A stretch of 64,000 nt of DNA from Stromatinia cepivora (Eukaryota; Ascomycota; Leotiomycetes; Helotiales; Sclerotiniaceae). Below the pieces are notes generated by a model. It was not told the origin of the DNA and did no database searches. It saw only the letters and a list, made by a program, of their open reading frames with translations. This document shows, piece after piece, positions 48,444 through 61,047 of the stretch. Numbering within the stretch: the first letter of the stretch is position 1; each line of letters opens with the position of its first letter. A program made the translations under genes and the position numbers. The stretch covers positions 1,302,001 through 1,366,000 of the forward strand of contig RCTD01000005.1 in NCBI GenBank assembly GCA_014898415.1. The letters are read 5' to 3'.

Positions 48444-51217
48444 AATGTTTGATTTATATTTGGAAAAGATTTGATGATATTATTGATATTCAGATAGTAT
48501 TTTAGGTTCTGAATTGATTTCGGTTAATACTTGATCGAATTTCTTTTGAACTTTTGTATTTTTGAATTCGATTAAAATAATTAATATTTTTTCTTCTATA
48601 TATTGTTTGTTTTATCGAAAGTTTATTATATTATCGAATTCTTTCAAAGTAATGGTAAAGAATTCAATTTGTTTGTTTCTTTTATATTCTGATTGGAATT
48701 TATTGGATTTGAATATATATAAATCAAGGACTTTGGGCAATATATAGAGAAGGTATTTATAAATCTATAATGATAATATAATTGATTGAAAAAGAGATAA
48801 ATTGAATTTGAAGGGAATTAAGGTTTCTTCTTTTTCAATAAAAATCTATATTATATTCATATTTGAAGGTTCTTATTGTATATCATCAACTATAATTAAT
48901 CTGTTCAATTATAAATCTTTTCAATTCTAATATTCTTCGAATTGATCATCCTGTTGATCAATATCTTATTGAATTAATCGATCGATTTTCTATTTGTAAA
49001 AGGATAATTGAGTAATAAGGAAATTATTCGAATAAAAGATAATATAGAATCTCTTTTTAGGTTATTCGAAATATTGATTAAAGCAATTGAATTTCGCTTG
49101 GATCTCTGATAATCAAAGTCTATCTAAAATAATATTATAACTCTTTAATTCAATAATAAAGAAAAAAACAAAAGATTATCCATAATTATCAATTATTAAA
49201 TTAAGGAATATAAAATAGGTAATAATATAGTTTTGTATATTATTATATTCTTTAATTTTAATTGAAATTTTAAACAATATAATTTTTGATTTAAATATAG
49301 AAAATAAATAAATAAGAAATATAATATTAATAAAAACAAATCCATTTATTTCAAAATCAATAAATACTTTTGATCAATAAATATAATTATTTTTCGAAAA
49401 ATTATAAAAAAAGATGAATACTTTTTTTCCTATAAGTTTTATTAGATTAAAAAATCTTATATTCTATATAATATTTAAAATAGAAATAGAATCTAAATAT
49501 TTGATTTTAAATGTTTTTTTTCTTCTAAATAGGTATTCTATATAATTTCAATTATAGTTTCTGGATTGAAGTCTTCTTCGATATCCTGATATTCTTCGAA
49601 TTCTTTTGTTTCTTTTTGTATCATTTCGATTTTATTGAAGTTATCCATATAAAATATTGATATATATATTACTTTAGGAAAAAAAGAAAGCAATGAATAT
49701 TTGAAGTTCGAATAGTTATTCGATATAATAGGGCTGATATATCTAAAAAAAAAAAAATGTTCCGAAATAGAAACAATTTCAGAAATATAGAGATTCCAAA
49801 ATTGGAATTATTAAAGCTTCAAAAGGGTTACAAAAAGTTTATAATAATTATTGATTTACAAATAATTACAAAAGTATTTTGTCTAATATAATATCGATTT
49901 CGTTTTTATAATAAAACTTTATTTTGATTTATTTTAATAAATATATTCACAAGTTCTTTTATATTTTTATAATCTTTGATAAATATTATTATCATTTATA
50001 AAAGGAAGTCGGAAATCTTTTATTCGAGATTCTTAAATAGAATTTTATCATTGATAATTTCCATTTGAATAATAAGTAATCTGAATTTCCTATATTATTC
50101 TAGGAAATTATTATATCGAATTATATTAAATATGATCTATATTTTGTATTGAAAGTTAATATCATCGATTTCGATCGGATTTTGATAAATGGCTGCAAAT
50201 TGTTTGATCAATTCGAATACTATAAATCGGGGCATTTGTATATAAAGAATATAACAATAAATTTATACTTCTGATTCAATTTAATCGATTATATATATAT
50301 AATATTGTATTTTATTCTTAAATAATATAATATATAATTCGAATTGTTCTATAACTAATAATTATTATAAATTAACTTTAAATTCAATATTATTATTGAA
50401 TTTAATAATAAGATTTGTAGATTTTGATATATATATATTTTATTACGAATTATAATTAATATAGAAATATAATCTTGATTGATTAGATTGGTTTTTTGAA
50501 TAAAAAAATCCCTGATTATTAAATAGATCGTTATTTCCTAAAAAAGGAGAACTATTGAAGAGTTTTAAATGATCAGATCGTTTGATCAAAATTTTCTTCC
50601 TTTGATTTCGGGATCTTCGAGTTTATTTGAATAAAGATCCTTGGATTTCAATTGAAAGAATAAAAGGAATCCCAAATATTATTATTGATTTGAATATCTT
50701 TATAAATATCATTTGGGATTTAAAAAAAGATTGTATTATTATAGAATTCCTTGTTATCATAATTTTCAATTATTGATTCTTCTTTTTCAAATTTATAATC
50801 ATTATATAAAGATTTTGTAATTGTAATAATGATTTAGAAGAAATAATTGAATTATGAGGAACATCGATTTTATAAATTGGAATTTTCTTTTTATTAGTTT
50901 TCTTTCTTTTAATAATAATATTATTCAATTCTATATTTATATTTTCTTTAAAGGTTTATTGAAATAATCAAGGAAAAAAGGATAACTCTTTAGAATAGGT
51001 TTTCGAAGGATTGGAATATATAGAAGGAAAAGTTCATTATATTATAAAAGTGATAGTATACTTCTAAAGGTGTTTATCTTCATTGATTAAATCAGAATAG
51101 ATCTTCTTTCTTTAAGTATAATATTTGTAAAAGTTCATTTAAAAAGGTATTATTAAAATAAAGTATTATTTGAAAGATCATTAGATAATCGAACATTTGT
51201 AAATGAATTATAAATAA

Positions 51218-51499
51218 TGTAATATATAAGAATTATAATAAAGCTGAATAAACAGAATCAATTATATTCCTTAGAATTTATAATTAAAGAATTATAGCTT
51301 ATAAAGAGTGATTAGATATATATACACAAATATTTATTTATAAATTATAGGACTATATATATATATTATTAGGATTATCATTTTACTATATTAAATCATA
51401 TGACTCGTAACGTATGTGCACGGACGATCAGCTCATAAATTGACATAGGAGATAAGGGGTATCACGTGATTAGCCTCCTGTGGTTCACGATTCGTGACA
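51218..51499 (-). repeat. 5' LTR of GY1 copy 3
   Basis: 282 bp in reverse complement, ending ...GTTCACGATTCGTGACA. The right half (51395-51499) keeps good GC, the left half is AT-shifted. Confidence 0.9.
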
Positions 51500-51533
51500 T
51501 GTTGGTTCTTTAATCAAAACAAAAGATAAAAAG

Positions 51534-52170
51534 AGTTATAAGGAAAGGAACGATTATTTATATATTCGATATATAAAATCGTTGATTATTGAAAGATATA
51601 ATTTCTATAGCGAATGCTTTATTGATTCTTTTAAACCGAATAATCGTTGATATTGGAATTGTAATATTCATTTATATACTCCTTTATTAGTTTTTTTTTT
51701 ATTCTTTAGTAGATTATTATATCGCTGTTTATCGGCAAAATTCGAAAATAAGTTCTTTGTTTACCCCTTATTTTCATAATATATTGATCGTTAATTGTAT
51801 AATTCAAATAGGAATATAAAATTACGATAAAGATGATATTGGAGATCGAGGAGAAAAGAGAAATTGTTCTTTCGCCTTTATATTATTGTTCTTCTTCTTT
51901 TTGTTGTATTACTTATCGAAATCCTTGAAAGGTCGAATGGAAGAAATATATTATGATTTTGGAAAGTAATAGTAAAAATAAAAAAGAAAGAGTAATAAAG
52001 AAAAAAAGGAAAAAGGATTAAATAGTATATCCGAAGAAAAAGAAAAGAAGGGATAATCCTTTAGTTTCTATAATATCAATAGTATCAATAACTTCAATTG
52101 CTTCAATTGTTCTTTGTTTATTGATTGTTGTAGATAATCCTAAAACTCTTTTATTTAAACTTTAAATTAT
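51534..52170 (+). pseudogene. Cys-rich frame of element C3 (degraded)
   Basis: Plus-strand counterpart of 42690-43409. Shared residues include a PLLVF---SRLLYRCLSAKFENKFF run and LFVVLLIEILERSNGRNIL. The N-terminal CX2C is lost, and stops occur. Conservation between C1 and C3 shows this frame belongs to the element. Confidence 0.5.
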
Positions 52171-52213
52171 TAAGTTTAAAAAGAAGTTTATCCTTTTTTG
52201 AGGATAGGAAAAT

Positions 52214-52404
52214 TGTTACGAACCTCAACTACGAAACTAGGGCTAGCCGAGGGCGGGCCGAATTGTACGCTAGTTTGAAGAGTTTTCATCTATATAGAAG
52301 GGAATTCTTCAATACCATTAGAGAAAGTAATGAAAAGTTTTTGATTTTAAATTTGAATTTATTGTTATTCGAATATTAATCGATTCTTTGTTATAATTCT
52401 TATA
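52214..52404 (+). repeat. 5' LTR of E1
   Basis: Starts TGTTACGAACCTCAAC; the GC-rich first half (GGGCTAGCCGAGGGCGGGCC) is preserved, the last 60 bp are AT-shifted relative to 54540-54590. Confidence 0.9.
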
Positions 52405-52439
52405 ATTCTTTTCATTCATTTTTGAGAGCAATTCATCAA

Positions 52440-52912
52440 TTAATTTTGGGAATAACCTCATTTTTTTCGATTCATAAAAGTTTTCGAACCTTATCGAAAA
52501 TCTTTCGAAAATTATCTTCAAAACATATACGAATTTAGCTTCGAAACGAGTCTTCGAAAATCCTTCAGAATATTATCGAAAAACCTTCGAAATTTACCTC
52601 CAAAATATATACGAATTGGGCTTAGAAATAAACCTTCGAAAATCCTTCGAAAATTATCTTCAAAATATATACAAATTTGGCCTCGAAATGAGTCTTCGAA
52701 AATCCTTCAGAATATTATCGAAAAAACCTTCGAAATTTACCTCCAAAATATATACGAATTGGGCTTAGAAATAAATCTTCGAAAATCCTTCGAAAATTAC
52801 CTTTAAAACATATACGAATTTGGCCTCGAAATGAGCCTTCGAAAACCCTTCGGAATATTATCGAAAAACCTTTGAAAACCCTTCGGAATTTACCTTCAAA
52901 ATACATACGAAT
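52440..52912. repeat. TTCGAAA-rich tandem repeat array in E1
   Basis: Degenerate units of roughly 65 bp (paired into about 130 bp) built on CTTCGAAAATCCTTCG and AAAATATATACGAATT. Four or so double units are visible. The minus-strand frame 52715-52906 (FRRVFKGFSIIFRRVFEGSFRG...) is produced by the array and is not credible as an independent gene. Confidence 0.75.
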
Positions 52913-53189
52913 TTGATCTCAAAACGAATCTTCGAAAACTTTTCGAAATATTATCAAAAACCTACAAAAATACTACAAAAAACTTTTGAATCAAGAAAAT
53001 CAAGAAAAACAAGAAAAGGAATTGAAAAGATTTATTCGAAAGATATAAATATGATATACAAATCGAACCCTACCCTATTTTACGAAATTCGAAAACGAAT
53101 TTTTAAATTATACAAATCATTCAAACAAAAGGACGAAAAAACGAAAGCATATGAAGAATCTGTAGGATTCTATTAGAAAACTGAAGAAT

Positions 53190-53864
53190 TTGAATATAAA
53201 AGTTGCTGGAAAAGTTGAAGATATTGAAATTGAAGATATTGAAGTTGAAGATATTGAAGTTGAAGATATTGAAATTGAAGATATTGAAATTAAAGATATT
53301 GAAGTTGAAATGATAATAATGAAGTTTTTGGTATTACCCTTGAGGAATATAATATACGGATTTATATATGATAATATATTGATGGATATAATATATTTAT
53401 ATTTTAAGTTTCAAAAGAAAAAGCAAATTGAAAACCCCCCCCCTTTTATTATTTACCGAATTTACAGGATCATTGAAATCGATGAAAACATCGATCCAAA
53501 AAGGAAAGCATCAATATCCGCTACTCATCATATTAGAAAGCATACCAAATCGAAAGCATACCAAATCGAAAGCATACCAAATCGAAAGTATACCAAATCG
53601 AAAGCATACCAAATCGAAAGCATACCAAATCGAAAGCATACCAAATCGAAAGCATACCGAATCCAAATCGAAAGCATACCAAATCGAAAGCATACCAAAT
53701 CGAAAGCATACCAAATCGAAAGCATACCAAATCGAAAGCATACCAAATCGAAAGCATACCGAATCCAAATCGAAAGCATACCAAATCGAAAGCATACCAA
53801 ATCGAAAGCATACCTATCGAAATCGTATCGAAATCATACCGAAATCGTATCGAAATCGAATTGA
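53190..53864 (+). CDS. Repeat-encoded protein frame of E1, function unknown
   Basis: 224 open codons, the longest frame of E1. The N-terminal part has six units of a 5-residue acidic repeat (E-D-I-E-V/I, 53217-53308, 15-bp units). A hydrophobic middle follows (PLRNIIYGFIYDNILMDIIYLYF), then a basic array of about 100 residues in which a 16-residue unit (SIPNRKHTKSKAYQIE) recurs. No known domain. Because the DNA unit is 16 bp, all plus-strand frames give the same peptide and all minus frames another (MLSIWYAFDLVCFRFG). Openness is therefore partly a consequence of the repeat and not proof of coding. The track start is not ATG-verified by any other evidence. Confidence 0.35.
   Translation: MNIKVAGKVEDIEIEDIEVEDIEVEDIEIEDIEIKDIEVEMIIMKFLVLPLRNIIYGFIYDNILMDIIYLYFKFQKKKQIENPPPFIIYRIYRIIEIDENIDPKRKASISATHHIRKHTKSKAYQIESIPNRKYTKSKAYQIESIPNRKHTKSKAYRIQIESIPNRKHTKSKAYQIESIPNRKHTKSKAYRIQIESIPNRKHTKSKAYLSKSYRNHTEIVSKSN
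53535..53813. repeat. 16-bp minisatellite in E1 (CATACCAAATCGAAAG)
   Basis: About sixteen near-perfect tandem units. Two units carry a 6-bp extension (CATACCGAATCCAAATCG form) at 53653 and 53755, exactly 102 bp apart, so the array also has a 102-bp higher-order period. Divergence between units is minimal, unlike the surrounding decay. Confidence 0.95.
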
Positions 53865-54107
53865 AAGTGAATCGAAAATGAATATATATATAAAGGTTTT
53901 TAAATGATATTGAAAAGTTTTCAAAGAAATGAGAATGCTGAACTTCATAAAAGATATAGACATTATAATTTCATTATTAAAGGAATTATTATAGATTTAA
54001 TCGTTGTATAAAGTTCTCCATTGGAGTTTCAGCTCAGCCGACTATTATAGAGTTAGGAATAGAGGAATTAAAAGAATTGAAAGGATTTCGATGGATCTAC
54101 GATGATT

Positions 54108-54310
54108 CTACGAAAAGGCATACTACATACTATCAACGATTTTACGAAAAGTATACAATACAATATCGATAATTCTACAAAAAGGCATACAACACAATAT
54201 CGATGATTCTACAAAAAAGCATACAATACAATATCGATGGTTCTACGAAAAGGCATACCACATAATATATAGATCTACAATAGTTTCATAAAAAGGCATA
54301 CAATACAATA
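54108..54310. repeat. About 34-bp tandem repeats near the 3' end of E1
   Basis: Five or six degenerate units of the type GATTCTACAAAAAGGCATAC followed by AACACAATATCGAT. Corresponding units appear in E2 and E3 in decayed form. Confidence 0.8.
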
Positions 54311-54399
54311 TGAATGATATTGGTTTTGATTGAATATTTCAACTTAAATGGTTTCACTTTAAAAGCTTTCGAGGACGAAAGTTTCGGAAGAAAAAGCTC

Positions 54400-54590
54400 T
54401 GTTATGAACCTCAACTACGAAACTAAGACTAACCGAAAACGGGCCGAATTGTACACTAATTTGAAGAGTTTTCACCTATATAAAGGGGAATTCTTCAATA
54501 CCATTAAAGAAAGTAATGAAAAGTTTTTGATTCTAAATCTGAACCTATTGTTATTCGAATATTAACCGATTCTTTGCTGTGATTCTCACA
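54400..54590 (+). repeat. 3' LTR of E1
   Basis: 191 bp; starts TGTTATGAACC. Differences from the 5' LTR are mainly transitions in both directions (5' copy keeps GC in the first half, this copy in the second). Followed by AAAAT. Confidence 0.92.
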
Positions 54591-54759
54591 AAAATAAAGA
54601 GTAAAGAAATAATCGGTCTTGATTGTTCTTTATTTCCTAATGGATATAAAGTATACAAATTGAAATATATTGTAAAAAAATACAATAGTTTGGAATACCA
54701 AATAGAATTCATTTTATCCATATCAAAGGAAAGAATTACAAACTCCAGATTATTATTAT

Positions 54760-57700
54760 TCAAGCTCTATAATCCAGATTATCGTTATTCAAGCTTTATA
54801 ATCCTATTACTTATATCTTATAGATTAAAAAAGGATCAAAAGTATTCGAACTTTTATCTTATAAGGTTCTTAATAAACCTATTAGTAATTATATCGATGA
54901 TTGGTAGATAGATTATATAAAAGTTTCTTTTTGAATATTTTTAATATAATCATATATTTTGGATATTAATATAATACAGTTTTGTAATAATCCATTCATT
55001 CTTATTAACTATCAATCTAATTATTTGCTGATTGTTGTAGAAAATCGTTATAGATTTTTTCATTACTAAATCGATCTTTTTTAAGAAATATAAGATTATT
55101 ATAATTTCTTTTGATATATATTCAATTTCAAAAAGCTCTATTTTAATAATCGAAATGATTATAATATTTTATTTGGATATTTTCTATATAACTAAATCAT
55201 CGAAAAAGGATATAATATATTCTTAAAATGATCAATGAATATTTAGATTATTTATAAAAAAAGTATTTAAGAAAACAAAAAATTGTAGTATTTGATTATC
55301 ATTATATTGGATCGCGAAATATCTTGTATTCTATAAATATTATAAACAATGATCGATAGCTTTTATATAATTGTTTAATAAATTGATCAAATAGTGGTTC
55401 AATTGTGAAGCAACAAATAATATATCCATTCTTATAATGATTGTAATATATAATATTGAATCTATTTTCTTTTGATATATTTTTATAATATATATAGAAA
55501 CTTGACCCTGATTTTTCCGAAATATTATTATCAAAAGTGGTATACTTACTATCTCATTTGTTATCTTGAATTTCTTAATAATCTTTTTAATATATATATT
55601 ATAGATTAATCATAACTTTTTCTTAAATCAATTATAAAGTATATATATATTTAGAAATCATTTAATATTTTCTAGATTTTGTAGTTTATATACAGCTTTG
55701 ATTTCTTCGATAATCTTTATAATAACTAATTTGTTTTTCTTATAATAAATAATCTGAATATCATTTACAAAAAAAAGAATTATAATAATATACTCTGAAT
55801 TAATATATAAATACAATTCCTTTTTGTATTATACCAATCCTAGTTTTTCGAATATCCGAATAAAGTCCCTAAACGATATAACTGAGAAATTTTATAGATT
55901 ATATAAAACTTAATCGATTATAATATTTTTGTTTAGGATTTTGTATTTATTAGATAAAGAATATACAATTAAAATATTAAAAAAATTATGTAGAATATTA
56001 ATAAAAGTATTGATTATATTATATTACTTAGTTTCAAAATTGTATTTAATAATAATTATTATTACAATTCAGAATGATTAATTTATTAATATAACAATAT
56101 AAATAATCTTAATAATACTTTTAATTTGGAGATCTTTTTATATTATTAAATATAAATGATAATGAATAATTAAACCTTGATTATTATATTTATATATAAA
56201 TATTTATTAAAAAAGAATCGGTTTTGTAAATTCCAATCCAGAATCGATTTTATATCAGGTTTTCTTAGTTTTAAGATTATCAACCTCAAAATCGCAATTT
56301 TATTTGAACCAATATCCCATTTGATGATTTTTTAATTGATAATAAAAATAAAATAACTTTAGATTTACAAATATATGAATTCAAGGAAATAGTATTATTT
56401 ATAATCCTTTAATTATAGATTAAATAAAAAATAATAATGGTTTTATTTCAATTCCAATAATGATTATATTATAAATTATTATAAATTGAGAATACTCCTT
56501 TATATTATTTATTCTTTATTAATTAAACCAAAATATAAAATGAAAATTATTTAAACGGGATAATTTTATTAAACCTATTTTTTGAGATATAACGGTTTCT
56601 ATATAAGATCTAATATTAGGATTGCTTTTTTGATAATATTATTATATATATAATTATCTTTATATATATATTAATTACTTTAGAATACAAGAATCAAATA
56701 ACTTCTAAAAGAAAGATAATTCTGAATAATAATTGTATAATTGAAATTTAAATGGATTGATTTAAACCCTAGATATTTCAATCCTTATAATACAAGTTCT
56801 TTTAAATATCTATTCGAAATTATAAATCTATAAATCCTTTATAAATTGATCAAATGAATATATAAAGTATAATAATCTTTATAATGATTGAATTTCCTCT
56901 ATAAAATACTTTGATTAATTATTTTAATATATATACTTCCTTTTGGAATATTAAAATTGATTGATTAAAGTAATTTCTAAATCACTTTTATATATATCAT
57001 AAAGAATATCAATAATATAATCAATAAATTCATATTCTATATTCTTTATATTAATATATTCAATAAAATCAGGATTTATATTATTATTATAGATATTTTC
57101 TTAAATAATATCAATATCTTTATTTGTAAGATATATTGCTTTTCAATAAAAAAATCGATTTCTTCAGTTTTTCCAATAAAAGAATCGATCGGTATTTATA
57201 TATCTTTATTATATATTTTATTCTTATTATTCAAAAGATTAAATGGATTAAATAATCCCAAATCAACTTCTTTATTCTTATTATCATCTTCCAGATCTAT
57301 ATCTATATCCAAAACCAATTCATTTATAGATAATAGATCTGAAATATGTTTAATAAATAAATCAAAGATTTTTCGATTTATAAAAATAGATAAATAAATA
57401 AAATCTTTATAATTATTCTTATTTTGAATAATCGTTCTGTTTATTTCGATATAATTTTATAGATTAAAAACTTTAACAAATTGTTTAAATTCTTTTATAA
57501 TATAAATATCAATTATTTGATTAATAAAATCTATATAATAAATGAATTCTTTATTGAACATTATATTTCGAATAATAATAATTCTATTGAATTTAGATAT
57601 TTTTATATAATAGATCAGTATATCTGGGATATAATTCATTAAATACTTAATATATATTCGAGGATTGATTTTATATTATTTTCTATTAATTCCAATTTTT

Positions 57701-59521
57701 CTATTTTTATTTAATAAATAAACTCGATATCTATATTTATAGATTCTGTTCCAATTGGAATAAAGATCATTAAATATTTTCTTTATAAATAAGGGATTAT
57801 CTTTATAAAGATAATTATAAAATTATATATCGAATATTTTATTAAACGATTTGAAGAATCTAGCCTTCAAAGGATTTATATTATATAAATAAATAATAAT
57901 TTATATTATTTTCATTTATAATTTGTTTAATAAATCTATTATAATTTATATTTTTATTTATTTTATGATTATTTCTTATCCTATATATTCTAATCCTTTA
58001 TTAGATTTATATATATAAGATAAAGATAATTCGAATTCGATACTTTTTTATTTAATCTATTTCTCAAATAATATTGTTTTTATAATTCCAATGATAGATA
58101 TATTATTATTCTATTTGATTATTATAATCATTAAATTGTATTTATAATGAATTCAGACTACAAAGTTTTAAATAATTATAAATATTTTATTATATATTTT
58201 GTAATAAATTAAATATAAAAAGATTTTATTATAATATATTTTTTTGATTAATAGAAGTTATAATATATTATTGTATTCTTTATTGAAATCAAAAAGATTC
58301 TATTGGATTTTATAGAAGAATTAAAGTAATTGATGATTATTTAGAGTGTAAGAAATAATTTGTTTCATACAAATACGAATATAATCGATGTAATTGGAAT
58401 AAGTGATATCTTTTATTTTGATGTTTTGTATTACAAATATTAAATATTCAAAAAAAAAAAATTTTAAATACTTAAAATATTTATACTATATTTCATTTGT
58501 ATTTTCTTTTGGAAGAAATGAATTATAAAAATAATAGAATACTTTGTTTATTTTTTTATTTATTATTGAATATATTATAAAAGGATTATTTATAGGGATA
58601 AATAAAAGAATATTCGAATAAATAAAAAATGATTTGTATTTTAAAAATATAAGATTTTTAGTATAAGTATATTGAATAATTATTATACTATTTATATAAT
58701 CTTTTTTATAAAGAATACAATTATATTTTGAGAATTATAAATCGGTTTTTTTCAATCGAACTTCTGAAATGATATTGATATAAAAACTAGAGATGAATAT
58801 TATATTATTTAAGATTAAATTATTATTAGGGTAATCTTTTCTTTTGATGATTCTTTTGATAGTATAAACTCTATATTTTAGGATTTGGAAATTGGAAATG
58901 TTTGTTTTTATAAGATCATTGGAATTGGATAATTGATATTGATAATCATCTAATAGAGATATATCATTTATAATATATATAGTATTATAATTATTAAATA
59001 AGATATTATTAAATAGATAATATATTCTCATTATTATAGAGTATACCTCTGATTGATTATATTAAATATCCAAAATAATAGTATTGATTAAAAATCTTAA
59101 AGGATTAATAGAACTTTTCATTTATTTCTTTTTGATTTAATCAAAATGAAATTATTTTCATGAATATAATTTTGTTTAATTCTTAATTATTTGTAACTCA
59201 TTTTCGTTGAATATTCTTTTAAATAATGGATTAGTTTTTTTGATAAATATTAACTTTATAGTTTTATAATTATAAATAATATAATTATAATCAATTTTAT
59301 TATTTTGTTCAAATTTAATTTTACAAAAATATTTCCAGATTTTTTTAATTTCTTGATTGCTTTTAAAATTGATATTTTTTTTATTCTTTTTACATTTTTT
59401 ATTCTTTTTAGATTTTTTATTATTTTGAAAAAAAGTAAATATAGAATATACTTCTTTTTTAGTTTTTAAGGAAATAGAATCCTGGAAAACTAATCCTTCA
59501 AAAATATCTTCGAATTGTTTA
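54760..59521 (-). pseudogene. Element C3 copia polyprotein pseudogene
   Basis: Minus-strand open pieces: RNase H side at 54551-54763; RT connection at 55340-55534 (FRKNQGQVSIYIIKIYQKKIDSILYI); integrase tail at 57457-57639 (YIPDILIYYIKISKFNRIIIIRNIMFNKEF); protease at 58735-59031 (ILFNNYNTIYIINDISLLDDYQY ... SSFYINIISEVRLKKTDL); gag end at 59176 to about 59520 (SNQEIKKIWKYF ... LFKRIFNENELQIIKN). The order mirrors C1. The frame ending at 59176 seems to start at 59553, inside element L; its first residues are L sequence, not gag. Confidence 0.8.
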
Positions 59522-59671
59522 TGTGACGAACCCAACGAGCGTTTAGAGATCAACCTTAGAATTAAAAGCTATAGAGTTAAAAAGAGTGTGCTACGAAGCT
59601 ATATATATGATCGGTTCGGAGCTTAGTACTATATTAGCCCGATCGTATGCGATCATATATATCTCGTGACA
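59522..59671 (-). repeat. 3' LTR of element L
   Basis: 150 bp. More AT-shifted in its right half (GTATGCGATCATATATATC) than the partner at 61048. Confidence 0.9.
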
Positions 59672-59729
59672 TTACCCCCCCTTTCTGAAAAGTTCGCCTC
59701 GAATTTACTTTAAATGAATGATTTAAGTA

Positions 59730-60880
59730 TAAAATGATCACTAATCTTCTTTTGATAAAAATTCCTAATGTATAAATTGCATCACAGTCAACGAATATGC
59801 ATCCATTGTACCATATGCTTCCTCTAAACGATCTTCAAAATATCAGTCATTGATTACCTCTCCTAAATCCTCATCATTGTCGCTTTCGGGCTCAATAATC
59901 AATGTAATAACCGGAACAGGCTTTTATCGATCTCGGACTCCTTAATACAGATCTAATGGATAGGCTTGTATTCAATGAGAATTACTTTCATATTATATAC
60001 ATTTATTTTATTTATACAAAAGAGTTCTTTCAGAAGAAGAAAACTCAGGCGCTCGTATACAGAATAGAATCAAGGTACGATCAAGCTTATCCAATTGAAT
60101 ATCAAAAGGGCTAAGGGCATCAATAACATTAAGGTTACTAATATCTATTGGATCGTAATTCCGAGAATAGAATGGATTCTGCAATATATATAGGGCTCTA
60201 AATTCACTAGAATAAAATAATACAGGGAATCCATTCGCTGTACGAATAGCTAATTGTTGTATAACCTAAACAAAATCGGAATAAAAATGGAAAAGAGAAA
60301 ACTATTGAGAAAAACGATTTCTAAAAATAACATTGAATCCATTGCGAAAGGTTGAGATTTTATTCGAATCGGACCAATTCTGATCTTTGGCTTTGTAAAG
60401 GGTCCTTTCGAATTTTGCAATATAGATATATAGAGAATCGATTCCTTATTTGAGAATAAATAGTTTGTCTTTGGCTTTTTGGATTTTATTCGGATTGTTG
60501 TAAATATATATGAATTGATCCAGGATCATTGTATAATCTAAAGGAATATTTTAATCAAAAGAAGAAAGCTGAAGTAGTATTATAACTTGTACATAAGATT
60601 CGAGATTAAAATAAATATAGTAAAATTGAGCTATAGAATTATCGATTGTAACACTGTCTACTTGTAGTTTCGCTTGAATCGAAGGAAACTAGGTATCGAA
60701 CTTTTGAAAGCTATTATTGAACTTTTCAGAATCAGGAAGAAAGGGTTTCAAACAAGAAGGAGTATAAACAATAAGAATACATTCGAGAATCAAAGAGTAT
60801 AGGAACGAGATTTCATTCCATTGATGAATCACTTTGCTATGAAGTTCTGCAATTGCAAGGTTTATCAAATCGTAATCCAT
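59730..60880 (-). pseudogene. Element L gag pseudogene
   Basis: Starts at ATG 60880: MDYDLINLAIAELHSKVIH, open to a TAG (60686-60688) at a position preceded by KFDT, where relatives have KFDTW, a Trp-to-stop change. The frame goes on with FPSIQAKLQVDSVTIDNSIAQFYYIYFNLES, then YIYIAKFERTLYKAKDQNWSDSNKISTFRNGFN, the gypsy capsid pattern (W---I--KL--D---I----F-Y---L---A ... F--L--------D--KI--F--GL). The C-terminal part includes an acidic IIEPESDNDEDLGEVINDRYFEDRLEEAYG (59800-59900). Few stops compared with other elements here. Gag would supply the particle; it is now interrupted. Confidence 0.75.
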
Positions 60881-61047
60881 AACTTAGAAATTAAGGGTAA
60901 AAAAAAAGACAACATTTTCGAATAATATCAAGAAGATCCATATATAAGCAAGTAAGTATAAACATATGCTTAGAATAGGAGCAAACAAAGTATATATAAG
61001 TATAAGCATATATTATTCCATTTTTTATCTAAAAAAGCTTTTAATAA

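Larger units (their letters stand above)
47895..51499 (-). mobile_element. GY1 copy 3 (5' half, truncated by C2)
   Basis: Same orientation as copy 1 and alignable with it from about 4290 to 9245, but without the mariner insertion. The 5' LTR is 51218-51499. The 3' half is missing at the C2 junction (47894/47895). Gag-side sequence lies at 49140-51217, RT N-terminus at 48102-48443. Confidence 0.88.
52214..54590 (+). mobile_element. Element E1: complete non-autonomous LTR element with minisatellites
   Basis: Direct 191-bp LTRs at 52214-52404 and 54400-54590 (TGTTACGAACC ... GATTCTCACA), flanked by AAAAT (52209-52213 and 54591-54595). A purine tract (GGAAGAAAAAGCTC) abuts the 3' LTR. The 2.0-kb interior has no gag, protease, RT or integrase signal; it is largely built of tandem repeats. 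C1 near 42730 gives the empty site. Size and content fit a TRIM/LARD-type parasite mobilised in trans by an unknown LTR element. The LTR contains a TATATAAAGG box near 54478. Confidence 0.9.

Noticed and set aside
53511..53811. Three overlapping minus-strand proteins with LSIWYAFDLVCFRFG repeats.
   Set aside because: They are the antisense translations of the 16-bp minisatellite; open only because the unit has no stop in any frame.
53535..53813. CRISPR-like array.
   Set aside because: Units are head-to-tail 16-bp repeats without unique spacers, in a eukaryotic transposon context.
59176..59553. 125-codon protein starting MISKRSLGSSHKQ.
   Set aside because: Its N-terminus lies in the inserted element L and the rest in element C3 gag; it is a chance fusion at the insertion point.
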